Assembly (NCBI GenBank): GCA_905203765.1
Contig: CAJKXC010000006.1
Coordinates: 18,446-82,445 of the forward strand
Source of the DNA: an uncultured Bacteroides sp.
GTDB lineage: Bacteria; Bacteroidota; Bacteroidia; Bacteroidales; Bacteroidaceae
Direction of reading: 5' to 3'
Length of the DNA stretch: 64,000 nucleotides
Shown here: positions 44,588-53,998 of the stretch, one piece after another
Position numbering within the stretch: position 1 is the first letter of the stretch
Layout of the letters: each line of letters begins with the position of its first letter
Notes under the pieces: model-generated
The model's database searches: none
What the model was told of the DNA's origin: nothing
The model's input: the letters and a program-made list of their open reading frames with translations, nothing else
Position numbers and translations under genes: made by a program

Positions 44588-47500
44588 ATGAATCTAAAAA
44601 CGTACAGGCATATCCTTGCGATACTGCTATTTCTGCTGGTTCCATGCCGGAGCCTGTGCCAGACCGGGACTTATTATTCCGCCAACGGGCAACTCAGCAG
44701 CAGCCTCATTAACCAGCTTTTTCAGGATCATCGGGGATTCATCTGGACTTCCACCGAGTTCGGACTGAACAAGTTCGACGGAACGCACTTCACCCACTAT
44801 AAGCACATTGACACCGACTCCACTTCGCTCGTCAACAACCACGTGCGCGCCATCTTTGAGGACAGTTACCAGAACTTATGGATCAGATGCCTTCGTGGAC
44901 TGATGCTCTATCATCCCGAGACGGACGACTTTGAACTGATAAGGATGAAGGGCAGGGAAGGTACGGTTCACGTCACCAGCCTTAAGGAACTGCGCAACGG
45001 TGAAGTATGGGGAACCACCACCGGCGACACCATCTTCCGCATGAACCTTGCCCGCAAGCTGATGGAACCCATCGAAGGCATGAACCGGAAGTTGGAGCTA
45101 TCGACCATCAACGCTATTTTTGAAGATACGCTGGGAGATCTCTGGTTCCCGTCGGAGACGCAGGGAATAGTCTGCTACCACCTGAAGACCGGGGAGATAC
45201 AGCGCTTCCGCTATCCCGACATTCCGGAAAACAACATATCGGCGATGGAAGAAGATGACGAGGGAAACCTCTTCGTCGGTACCCTGACCCGCGGCCTGTG
45301 CCTATACGACAGAGAGAAGCAGCGCTTCATCCCCGTGCCCTACGGCAGCATACAGAACTTACCCATCAAGCAGCTTGCCTTCATCGACGGACGGCTGCTG
45401 ATAGGTACGGACGGAAAAGGCGTCAAGACCTACAACCCTAAGACACGGCAGATTGAGGACTTCCCGATAGACGCCGCCCCCTTCGACCTGAGCACCGGAA
45501 AGATACACAGCATCCTTCAGGACAGGGACAAGAACCTCTGGCTGGGCATCTTCCAGAAAGGCATTGTCTTTCTGCCGGCGCGCAAGGAACGCTTCGAGTA
45601 CATCGGGCACAAACTGCTCTACAACAATCCCATCGGTACCGGTTGCATCATGTCCGTCTTTAAGGATGCCGACAACCATCTATGGGTGGGGGCGGACAAC
45701 GAAGGCGTTTTCGAACTGGACACTCTCTACAAAACCGTCCGCCACTATCGCCCCGGAGACGCGTCCGGTTCGGTGGCAAACACCATCACGAGCTTGTTCC
45801 AGGACTCCGACCGCAACATTTGGCTGGGGACATACGCCCGTGGACTCGCCATCCTGCACCGCGAAACGGGCCGATGTACCTACATCCCCCAGCTGATGCA
45901 CGAGAAGATAATGAACATCATCGAGGACAAGCACCGCAACCTCTATATCGCCACCCTGGGAAGCGGAATCTATACCTATAATCTGGACACCAAGGAAGTC
46001 CGCCAATACAACGTTACCCACGAAGAGGACAAAGGCTCGGCGGACGAAGACCGCAGCAACAACTGGGTGAACGTGCTCCTCTGCGACCGCGAAGGCATGA
46101 TATGGATAGGCGGCTACCAGGGCATCTCCTGCTACGACCCGCAGCAGAACACTTTCCACAAGATGGAGCCGATAACCCCCGAAAGCGTGGGCTACAGCTT
46201 CCTCGAAGACAGCGAGGGCAACATCTGGGCAGGTATGTCCAGCGGACTCTACCGCATAGACAGGCAAACCCGCGAAGTGAAGAGCTACACCATGCAAGAC
46301 GGACTGCCCAACAACATCATCTGCTCCATTGCCGAAGACCGCAACCACAACATTTGGGTGAGCACCTACAACGGCATCAGCAAGTTCGACCGTGAGAACC
46401 GGCGTTTCGTCAACTACTTCGTGGGCGACGGGCTGCAAGGCAACGAGTTCACCCACGGCGCCTTCTTCCAGGATGCCGACGGGCGCATCTACCTGGGCGG
46501 AAGCGACGGAATCACCCACTTCGTGCCGGAGCAAATCATAGAATATCCCCGGAAGGACGATGTTTATATCACCGACTTCTGGGTATTCAACCAGCCGGTG
46601 AACAAGAACACCCTGTCGGACGGTAAGCCCATCATCTCCACCGCCGTAATCGATGCCGACGTCTTCCGCCTCAGCCATCAGGACAACACGTTCAGCATTG
46701 TTTTCTCCACGCTGAGGTACGACAACCCGCAACAGATAAAGTACCAGTACCGCATCATCGAACTGGGCGACGAGTGGCAGACCACCGAACCGGGAAACAA
46801 CCGCGTCACCTACAACAAACTGCGTCATGGCAAGTACACCTTCCAGGTATGCGTTGCCGAGCGCGGCAGCCAGTCGGACATACGAACCATCACCATCATC
46901 GTCCGCCCGCCCTGGTACCTGTCCGGCTGGGCATACGGCGCCTACTCCGTCCTGTTTCTGTTGTTGGTGCTGGGTGTCATCACTTATCTTCTCAACCGCA
47001 TCCGCCACCGCCGGGAGATGCTGGAGCACAAGCACCAGGAAGAAATCAACGAAGCCAAGCTGCAATTCTTCATTAACATCTCCCACGAGATACGCACCCC
47101 GATGACGCTCATCATCAACCCGATAGAGAAGCTGCTTTCGGAGAACCTGACTCCGGAACTGAACAAGACCTATATGATGATTTACCGCAACTCCCAGCGC
47201 ATTCTCCGGCTGGTGAACCAGCTGATGGATATGCGGAAGATAGACAAGGGGCAGATGTTCCTGAAGTTCAGGGAGACGGACATCGTAGGCTTTATCGACG
47301 ACCTGGCGCTGACCTTCGACTACGTGGCGAAGCATAAGAACATCCGCTTCACCTTCGTCCACGAGGACACCTCGCTGAAGGCGTGGGTAGACCTGAACAA
47401 CTTCGACAAGGTCTTGATGAACCTTCTGTCCAACGCCTTCAAATACACGCCCGAAGGCGGAGCAATCACCCTCACGCTGCGCCGGGGGCATGGCGATACC

Positions 47501-48667
47501 GATACGCCCTTAAGGGACTACTTTGAGGTAGTGATAGAGGACACCGGCATCGGCTTGGAAGAGGACAAGATAGAACGCATCTTCGAGCGTTTCTACCAGA
47601 TAAACAACGGTTCGGCATACAGCAACCTGGGAACGGGGATCGGTCTGCACCTGACGCACTCGCTGGTGCGCCTTCACCACGGCACCATCACCGCCGAGAA
47701 TTGTACGGATCATTCCGGAAGCCGCTTCATTGTCCGCATCCCGCTGGGCGCTTCGCACTTGCAGCCCGGCGAAATGGAGAATCCGGCAGGCGTGGAAGCA
47801 TCGCCCTATCCGCTGCACATCAAGGAGCAACTGGAGTTCGAGGCGAACGAAGAACCGGGAAAAGAGGCGCAGCCCAAGCCCAAGACCAAATTCCACCTGC
47901 TCATTGTGGAAGATGAAAAGGAGATACAGAGCTATCTGGAGCAGCAGTTGGGCGAACTGTACCGGATTACGGTGTGCAACAACGGCAAAGAAGCCTTCAA
48001 AGCCATCCTCTCAGGCATGCCCGACCTGGTGCTGAGCGATGTCATGATGCCCGAGATGGACGGCATTACCCTGTGCCGCAAGATAAAGCAGAATGCAAGT
48101 ATCAACCATATCCCGGTGATTCTGCTCACCGCCAAAGGCAAGCCGGAAGACTATGCCGAGGGCATGGACACGGGAGCGGACGCCTATCTGGTGAAGCCGT
48201 TCAACGTAGAAATACTGAAAAAGACCGTCGCCAACCTTATCAATAACCGCAAGCTGCTGAAGAATAAGTTCAGCGGCATGCAGCAGCAGGAAGAGAAACA
48301 GGAAGTGCTGAACATAAAGCCTGCCGACGAAATCTTGCTGGAAAAGGTGATGAAGGTCATCAACGACAATCTGTCGGAACCGACACTGGACGTGGAGATG
48401 CTGGCAAGGAGCGTCGGACTGAGCCGGGTGCACCTCTACCGCAAGCTCAAGGAACTGACCAACCTCAGTACCCGCGACTTTATCCGCAACATCCGCATAC
48501 AGCAAGCCGCCAAGTTGCTGCAGAACAACAAGAAGATGAATATATCGGATATTGCCTATTCCGTAGGTTTCAGCAACCTGTCCCACTTCTCCAATTCCTT
48601 CAAGGAGCAGTTCGGCATGGCGCCGAAGGAGTATATGCAGAAGTTCAACGAAGACGCCGGGGAGTGA
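44588..48667 (+). CDS. Hybrid two-component system regulator HTCS2
   Basis: 1359 aa paralogue of HTCS1. Signal peptide; Reg_prop double propeller (GFIWTSTEFGLNKFDG and many repeats); Y_Y_Y domain; membrane helix ~784-808; HisKA FFINISHEIRTP (His ~832); HATPase (NLLSNAFKYTPEGG, GTGIGLHLTHS); receiver Asp in VLSDVMMPEMDG (~1150); AraC HTH ~1248-1359. The recognition helices GLSRVHLYRKLKELTNLS and NLSHFSNSFKE differ from HTCS1 by only two or three residues, while the sensor is more divergent. It is divergent from susC2 and followed by a 22-bp array. Confidence 0.95.
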   Translation: MNLKTYRHILAILLFLLVPCRSLCQTGTYYSANGQLSSSLINQLFQDHRGFIWTSTEFGLNKFDGTHFTHYKHIDTDSTSLVNNHVRAIFEDSYQNLWIRCLRGLMLYHPETDDFELIRMKGREGTVHVTSLKELRNGEVWGTTTGDTIFRMNLARKLMEPIEGMNRKLELSTINAIFEDTLGDLWFPSETQGIVCYHLKTGEIQRFRYPDIPENNISAMEEDDEGNLFVGTLTRGLCLYDREKQRFIPVPYGSIQNLPIKQLAFIDGRLLIGTDGKGVKTYNPKTRQIEDFPIDAAPFDLSTGKIHSILQDRDKNLWLGIFQKGIVFLPARKERFEYIGHKLLYNNPIGTGCIMSVFKDADNHLWVGADNEGVFELDTLYKTVRHYRPGDASGSVANTITSLFQDSDRNIWLGTYARGLAILHRETGRCTYIPQLMHEKIMNIIEDKHRNLYIATLGSGIYTYNLDTKEVRQYNVTHEEDKGSADEDRSNNWVNVLLCDREGMIWIGGYQGISCYDPQQNTFHKMEPITPESVGYSFLEDSEGNIWAGMSSGLYRIDRQTREVKSYTMQDGLPNNIICSIAEDRNHNIWVSTYNGISKFDRENRRFVNYFVGDGLQGNEFTHGAFFQDADGRIYLGGSDGITHFVPEQIIEYPRKDDVYITDFWVFNQPVNKNTLSDGKPIISTAVIDADVFRLSHQDNTFSIVFSTLRYDNPQQIKYQYRIIELGDEWQTTEPGNNRVTYNKLRHGKYTFQVCVAERGSQSDIRTITIIVRPPWYLSGWAYGAYSVLFLLLVLGVITYLLNRIRHRREMLEHKHQEEINEAKLQFFINISHEIRTPMTLIINPIEKLLSENLTPELNKTYMMIYRNSQRILRLVNQLMDMRKIDKGQMFLKFRETDIVGFIDDLALTFDYVAKHKNIRFTFVHEDTSLKAWVDLNNFDKVLMNLLSNAFKYTPEGGAITLTLRRGHGDTDTPLRDYFEVVIEDTGIGLEEDKIERIFERFYQINNGSAYSNLGTGIGLHLTHSLVRLHHGTITAENCTDHSGSRFIVRIPLGASHLQPGEMENPAGVEASPYPLHIKEQLEFEANEEPGKEAQPKPKTKFHLLIVEDEKEIQSYLEQQLGELYRITVCNNGKEAFKAILSGMPDLVLSDVMMPEMDGITLCRKIKQNASINHIPVILLTAKGKPEDYAEGMDTGADAYLVKPFNVEILKKTVANLINNRKLLKNKFSGMQQQEEKQEVLNIKPADEILLEKVMKVINDNLSEPTLDVEMLARSVGLSRVHLYRKLKELTNLSTRDFIRNIRIQQAAKLLQNNKKMNISDIAYSVGFSNLSHFSNSFKEQFGMAPKEYMQKFNEDAGE

Positions 48668-48887
48668 AGGCAACCTTTCCTTCCCGATGTGGCAAAATGA
48701 CAAATTGTATTTTTAAATGCGGCAGCGCGCCGCGTTCCTGCGCAGAGGGCGGGTGGAAGAGAAAGAAACGATTCTCGTGCGTTGGCGTGTTTGCAGCATG
48801 AACGGTATTCGGCGGGATTGGAATCGTATTGCCGGATATTTGTGTTGTATCCCGTCTTTCTGTGCGATGTATTCTTTGTATGCAGTC

Positions 48888-49107
48888 AATCCGCTACTTG
48901 GGCGCAGCCAATCTACTTGTCCCAAGTAGCGCAGCATACCATCCCTTTTTGCTCCATCTATAGTTCCCCGGTGCCGAATCTATAGTTCCCCGGTGGGAAA
49001 CATATAGTTCCTCGGTGCCGAACATATAGTCTTTCGGTGCAAAACATACCATCTATTCACCCAAAACACACCGTCTATTCCGGCAAAACATACCATCTGT
49101 GCCCGAA
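48888..49107. repeat. Array of 22-bp units after HTCS2
   Basis: Eight contiguous 22-bp units are clear from 48932 to 49107 (four with TATAGTYYYYCGGTG, three with ACAYACCRTCT), and two more degenerate units extend to 48888. A weaker 21-22-base period may reach ~48805. There are no spacers and no coding frame. Some units resemble the ATGCCATCTTGTGC units of the array behind HTCS1. Confidence 0.75.
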
Positions 49108-49420
49108 AACCGTATATTGTCTGCATATTATTCATTATATCTGTATATCTATTCCCTACTTTATGCAGGAATTTTCTATTTACTCCCCTTTGCGGAAGTG
49201 GGTGTGACAGCGAAATGCCGGATACCGTATCCTTTTGTCTCCGTATATATTCTATCTGATTGCAAAGAGATAAATGCTGTCTCCCCGTGCTTGTAGAGGC
49301 ATGGGAACACCCACTCTGTATACTTTCTTTATATATTTTAAAAAATATTTCCCTATATACTCACCCTATTTTCATTCTGAACTGTATTATTACTAAAGAT
49401 AGATAAAAACAAGCCAAAAT
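49108..49420. other. Non-coding region before FecR
   Basis: About 310 bases without a gene I can support. It is A/T-rich near 49120-49160 and 49320-49410. No TAnnTTTG box is evident just before FecR, which would fit a sigma-dependent promoter with other elements. The short open frames here have no coding character. Confidence 0.4.
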
Positions 49421-50596
49421 ATGATAAGAAAAGATTTCGATATTGCCCGTCTCATAGCCGCGTATTTATCCGGTGAGATTACGCAGGATGAAAGCATTTG
49501 TCTGGATGCCTGGCGCAATGAGGATAAGAGTCACGAGCAACTCTTTCAGAAGATTTGCAGTGAAGAGAACCTTGTGCGTCACGAAGCCCGCCGGGCAGAC
49601 TATGACGTGAATGCCGGATGGAAAGGTGTGGAGAAGCGCATCAAAAGAATGTCTTTCAGAAAGCGGTATATGAAGGTGCTGCAATACGCAGCCACCATCA
49701 TCCTGCCGGGTATGATATTGGTCTTTGCACTTCTGAATGTTCCCGAAGCCCAAATGACGGACAACGCCCTGCTGCTGGCCGAACAACAGATATTGCCCGG
49801 CAGCGCCAAAGCCATCCTGACACTGGACAACGGCGAAACGGTCTATCTGGATACGGAAGTCTCCGAAGAACAGGCACGCTTGGCAGAGAAGCAGATACAG
49901 GTAGACTCTACGACTTTGAGCTATCGCTCGGCACAAATGCTGGCAGCACAAACTACCCCTATATATAATAAGGTGGAGATTCCGCAAGGCGGAGAATACG
50001 CCCTGGTACTGAACGACGGCACCAAAGTGCACCTCAACTCGATGAGCAGCCTGCGTTTCCCCGTCACCTTCGGAGCCGACAAGCGCGAAGTGGAACTGGT
50101 GGGCGAAGCCTACTTTGAAGTCAGCAAGACCGGGCAGCCTTTCATCGTGCATACCCAAGGCGTGCAGGTAGAAGTGCTGGGAACCACCTTCAACGTTTCC
50201 GCCTATCCCGACGAAGAGTACCAGGCTACCCTCGTAAGCGGTTCGGTGCGGGTAGATGCCGGACAGGGCAACAGCCTGGTGCTGAAACCTTCGCAGCAAG
50301 CCTCGCTGGCACCCGGCAGCAGCGACCTGCACGTGCGCACGGTGGACACCGCTTTCTATACCTCGTGGGTCAGAGGGAAAATCAACTTCAAAGACCAACG
50401 CCTGGAAGATATCATGAAAACCCTCTCACGGTGGTATGACATCGAAGTGAAATATGCCGACGCCAGCCTCAAGAACAAGCGCTTCGGCTGCAACGTGAAC
50501 CGTTACGAAAGTATCACTCCCTTCCTGGAGTTGCTGGAAGCTACGGAGAACATACACTTCAAGATCAACGGTAAGACAATAACATTCTATAACTAA
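49421..50596 (+). CDS. FecR-type anti-sigma factor
   Basis: 391 aa inner-membrane signal transducer. Cytoplasmic N-terminal region (~1-80), membrane helix YAATIILPGMILVFALLNV (~87-105), periplasmic FecR domain (~180-275, with GGEYALVLNDGTKVHLNSMS and VELVGEAYFEVSKTGQPF) and a C-terminal DUF4974 part (DIMKTLSRWYDIEVKYAD). It holds an ECF sigma factor until the transducer SusC3 signals substrate. No sigma gene is adjacent; the one at 38429 is the likely partner. susC3 follows after 21 bases. Confidence 0.93.
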   Translation: MIRKDFDIARLIAAYLSGEITQDESICLDAWRNEDKSHEQLFQKICSEENLVRHEARRADYDVNAGWKGVEKRIKRMSFRKRYMKVLQYAATIILPGMILVFALLNVPEAQMTDNALLLAEQQILPGSAKAILTLDNGETVYLDTEVSEEQARLAEKQIQVDSTTLSYRSAQMLAAQTTPIYNKVEIPQGGEYALVLNDGTKVHLNSMSSLRFPVTFGADKREVELVGEAYFEVSKTGQPFIVHTQGVQVEVLGTTFNVSAYPDEEYQATLVSGSVRVDAGQGNSLVLKPSQQASLAPGSSDLHVRTVDTAFYTSWVRGKINFKDQRLEDIMKTLSRWYDIEVKYADASLKNKRFGCNVNRYESITPFLELLEATENIHFKINGKTITFYN

Positions 50597-50617
50597 CCAT
50601 TAATAATTTAAGTAAGT

Positions 50618-53600
50618 ATGACTAAGAAACAGAACTACACCAGCTCATGGGAAGGTAGTAAACGTATGTGGATTACATTCCTGTTCTTCAGCTTCATGAT
50701 GATTGGTTTTGTGCAGGCTGCCAACACGGCATTTGCCCAAACAACGGTTACTGTGAACGTAAAAGACGCTACACTAAGCGACGTGTTATGGGAAATTCAA
50801 CGGCAAACGGATTTCACCTTTATCTACAGCACAAACGATGTGAGGAAAGTGAAGGTACACAGCCTGAACGTAAAGAATGAAAAGATAGCCGCCGTGCTGG
50901 ACGAATGTCTGAAGAACAGCGGACTGGCTTATACGGTAAAGGACGGCGCCATCGCCATCCGCCCCGTGAACGAAGTACGCGGAGTAGCTGCCGTGGAACA
51001 ACAGAAATACACTGTCACCGGAACGGTGATAGACGAGACGGGTGAGTCCGTTATCGGCGCCAACGTCCTGGTGAAGGGTACCACGAACGGTCAGACAACC
51101 GACCTCGACGGACACTTCTCCATTCAGGTGGAGCAACCCGCCGTTACGCTGGTGGTGTCGTATGTAGGATATACCCGCCAGGAAGTGAGAGCCACAGCAG
51201 GCAAAATGGTGAAAGTGGTGCTGGCACCGGACGCTAACCTGACGGAAGAAGTCATCGTAACCGGTTACGGTACATTCAAGAAATCGGCTTACGCCGGTTC
51301 GGCTTCCAGTGTCAAGAACGAGAAGATAGCCGACGTGCCTTCCGTATCCTTCCAGGACTTGCTGCAAGGTAACGCAACGGGTGTGCAGTTCACGTCCGCA
51401 TCCGGTCAGCCGGGGTCTTCTTCTTCGCTGCGCATCCGCGGTATGGGTTCGTTCAACGCATCCAACTCTCCGTTGTATGTTATAGACGGTGTGGCGGTAA
51501 CTTCCGGTTCCATCAACTCCATTGATTCGGATGGCGGACTGGATGCCATGTCTACCATCAATACTTCGGATATCGAAAACATCACCATCATCAAGGATGC
51601 CGCCGCAGCCTCACTCTACGGTTCGCGTGCTGCCAACGGTGTGGTATTGATTACTACCAAGAAAGGTAAGACCGGCAAAGCGGTCGTTAACCTGAAAGCT
51701 GACTGGGGGTTCAGTGACTTCGCTATGGACTACCGCCCCACACTGAACGGAGCGGAACGACGCGAATACATCTATAACGGATTGAAGCTCGGCCAGGAAA
51801 GAGGTGGAAAATCGGAAGCGGATGCCATCGCCTATGCCGACAAGAATATCGACAAGTATGCTCCCGTGCCCTGGTGCGGTTATACCGATTGGGGCGATTA
51901 CTTGTTCCGCAAAGGAAGCCATTCCAATTATGAGGCATCTTTGTCCGGCGGTACCGATCGGTTCAAATATTACTCTTCACTGGCTTACCTCAAACAAGAG
52001 GGTATCGTACGGACTTCCAGTCTGGAACGTGTCACCGGCCGCTTGAACGTAGACTTCCAGGCTACGGATAAGTTGAAGATGGGCGTTAACTCCATGTTTA
52101 CCAGCCTTACGCAGAGTGTATATAGCGAAGGAACCAGCTATACTGCTCCTTTCTACTCCAGCGTGAGCAAGCTGACTCCTTCGGACCCTGTATACAATGA
52201 AGACGGTACTTACAACCAGGACTTGATTGGACTGGCAAGAAGAAATCCCGTACTGGCGCAGGCTTACAACTATCAGCGTGAATACGTGACCCGTGCATTC
52301 AATACCCTGTATGCCGAATACGAATTCATCAAAGACCTGAAACTGAAGTCCACTTTGAGCTACGACTACAACATCAGTAAAGGTAAGGAATGGAGAGACT
52401 CCCGTACTTCCGACGGTGAGAAGAACAACGGCGGTATGAGCAAGGCATACAGCGAATATAATAAGATGGTTTGGTCTAACCAGTTGAGTTATAAGATCGA
52501 CATCCAGAGAGATCATCATCTGGACGCTCTTGTGGGATATGAAATTGACTCTAAATACAACGACGGCTTGTCAGGCTATGCCACCAACTTCCTGACTCCG
52601 CTCAAGAATGACATTACCAACGGACAGACTTTGGAAAGCCTCGGCGGCTCTTCCAGTCGTACACGCATGGTGTCTTACATCAGCCGTCTGAACTACGACT
52701 ATAAGCACAAATACTATTTGGGAGCAAGTTATCGTATGGATGGCAGCTCACGTTTGCACCGCGATAACCGTTGGGGTAGCTTCTGGTCAGTATCCGGCGC
52801 ATGGCGCGTAATCGAGGAAGACTTCATGAAGCCCACCGGCAACTGGCTCACCGACCTGAAACTCCGTGCCTCTTACGGTGTGAACGGAACCCTGCCTTCG
52901 GACTTGTACGGCTACATGGGCCTGACCAGCCTGAGCGGCGGATATATGGAGAACCCGGCACTCATCCAGTCGCAGATAGAGAACCGCGACCTGGAATGGG
53001 AGACGAACTATAACCTGAACATCGGTCTGGACTTCGGCATCTTCAACCGGGTGAACTTCACGCTGGAATACTACACCCGTACCACGAAGAACCTCTTGAT
53101 GGACTGCCCTGTATCCATGACTACCGGCTTCAGCTCTTACCTGATGAACATCGGTGAAGTGAAGAACCAGGGTGTGGAACTGGAAATCAACTCGAAGAAC
53201 ATCGTTACAAAGGACTTCGACTGGAATACTACTTTCACCCTGTCCCACAACAAGAACAAGATTGTGAAGCTGGACGGCGAGCAGACGCAGATTATCAGCG
53301 GTACGCAGATTCATAAGATCGGCAGTTCTTACCGTACTTTCTATATGATAGAGTTTGCCGGAATCAACCCCGAAACCGGTGCACCGCAGTTCTATACCAA
53401 CACTCAGGATGCCAACGGAAACTATGTGAAGGAGATAACGGAGAACAATAAAGATGCCCACGCCATTCCTTTGAAGAAGCATGCCGAGCCGAATGTGACC
53501 GGCGGACTCTCCAATACATTGCGCTACAAGTGGTTCGATCTGAGCTTCATGTTCTCCTACCAGTTCGGTGCCTTCGGCTATGACAACTGGGCACAGAAGA

Positions 53601-53977
53601 CCGAGCATGGCGGAAAGGACTTCACCCTGAACATTCCTGCTTACTACCGCGACAACTGGAAGAAGCCGGGAGACGTCAGCAAGTACGAGGTATTTATTGA
53701 AAAGCCTGCCGTAGCCATGACGGGTGTCACCACTACCCGCCGCCTGCACAGCACGGACTTCATCCGTCTGAAGACGCTGACCTTCGGTGTTACCGCTCCT
53801 AAGGCATGGACAAAGACGTTGGGTATAAACAGCCTGCGCCTCTACGCTTCTGCCAACAACTTGTGGACTTGGGCTGCCTACGACTTCTACGATCCCGAAT
53901 CGGTAAGTGCCGGTACGGCAAGTTGGGGAACTCCCCCGTTGAAAACGGTTACATTTGGTCTTAACTTGAACTTCTAA
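50618..53977 (+). CDS. SusC-type TonB-dependent transducer (SusC3, with STN domain)
   Basis: 1119 aa outer-membrane transporter. After the signal peptide (ending AFAQ, ~35) comes an STN domain (~40-115, VTVNVKDATLSDVLWEIQRQ), the part that contacts FecR in trans-envelope signalling. Then a carboxypeptidase-D-like domain (~130-215), the TonB-box region LTEEVIVTGYGTFKKS, plug (LRIRGMGSFNASNSPLYVIDG) and barrel ending FGLNLNF. The STN domain distinguishes it from SusC1 and SusC2 and ties it to the sigma/FecR system. The imported substrate is not evident. Confidence 0.94.
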   Translation: MTKKQNYTSSWEGSKRMWITFLFFSFMMIGFVQAANTAFAQTTVTVNVKDATLSDVLWEIQRQTDFTFIYSTNDVRKVKVHSLNVKNEKIAAVLDECLKNSGLAYTVKDGAIAIRPVNEVRGVAAVEQQKYTVTGTVIDETGESVIGANVLVKGTTNGQTTDLDGHFSIQVEQPAVTLVVSYVGYTRQEVRATAGKMVKVVLAPDANLTEEVIVTGYGTFKKSAYAGSASSVKNEKIADVPSVSFQDLLQGNATGVQFTSASGQPGSSSSLRIRGMGSFNASNSPLYVIDGVAVTSGSINSIDSDGGLDAMSTINTSDIENITIIKDAAAASLYGSRAANGVVLITTKKGKTGKAVVNLKADWGFSDFAMDYRPTLNGAERREYIYNGLKLGQERGGKSEADAIAYADKNIDKYAPVPWCGYTDWGDYLFRKGSHSNYEASLSGGTDRFKYYSSLAYLKQEGIVRTSSLERVTGRLNVDFQATDKLKMGVNSMFTSLTQSVYSEGTSYTAPFYSSVSKLTPSDPVYNEDGTYNQDLIGLARRNPVLAQAYNYQREYVTRAFNTLYAEYEFIKDLKLKSTLSYDYNISKGKEWRDSRTSDGEKNNGGMSKAYSEYNKMVWSNQLSYKIDIQRDHHLDALVGYEIDSKYNDGLSGYATNFLTPLKNDITNGQTLESLGGSSSRTRMVSYISRLNYDYKHKYYLGASYRMDGSSRLHRDNRWGSFWSVSGAWRVIEEDFMKPTGNWLTDLKLRASYGVNGTLPSDLYGYMGLTSLSGGYMENPALIQSQIENRDLEWETNYNLNIGLDFGIFNRVNFTLEYYTRTTKNLLMDCPVSMTTGFSSYLMNIGEVKNQGVELEINSKNIVTKDFDWNTTFTLSHNKNKIVKLDGEQTQIISGTQIHKIGSSYRTFYMIEFAGINPETGAPQFYTNTQDANGNYVKEITENNKDAHAIPLKKHAEPNVTGGLSNTLRYKWFDLSFMFSYQFGAFGYDNWAQKTEHGGKDFTLNIPAYYRDNWKKPGDVSKYEVFIEKPAVAMTGVTTTRRLHSTDFIRLKTLTFGVTAPKAWTKTLGINSLRLYASANNLWTWAAYDFYDPESVSAGTASWGTPPLKTVTFGLNLNF

Positions 53978-53998
53978 CCCATTAAAAAGAGAAACATT

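Noticed and set aside
48888..49107. CRISPR array
   Set aside because: Units are contiguous at 22 bp with no spacers and low identity, and no cas genes are near. The same applies to 11642-11861.
49099..49296. 65-codon plus-strand frame before FecR
   Set aside because: It begins inside the 22-bp array and has no motif; hydrophobic only because of T-rich DNA.
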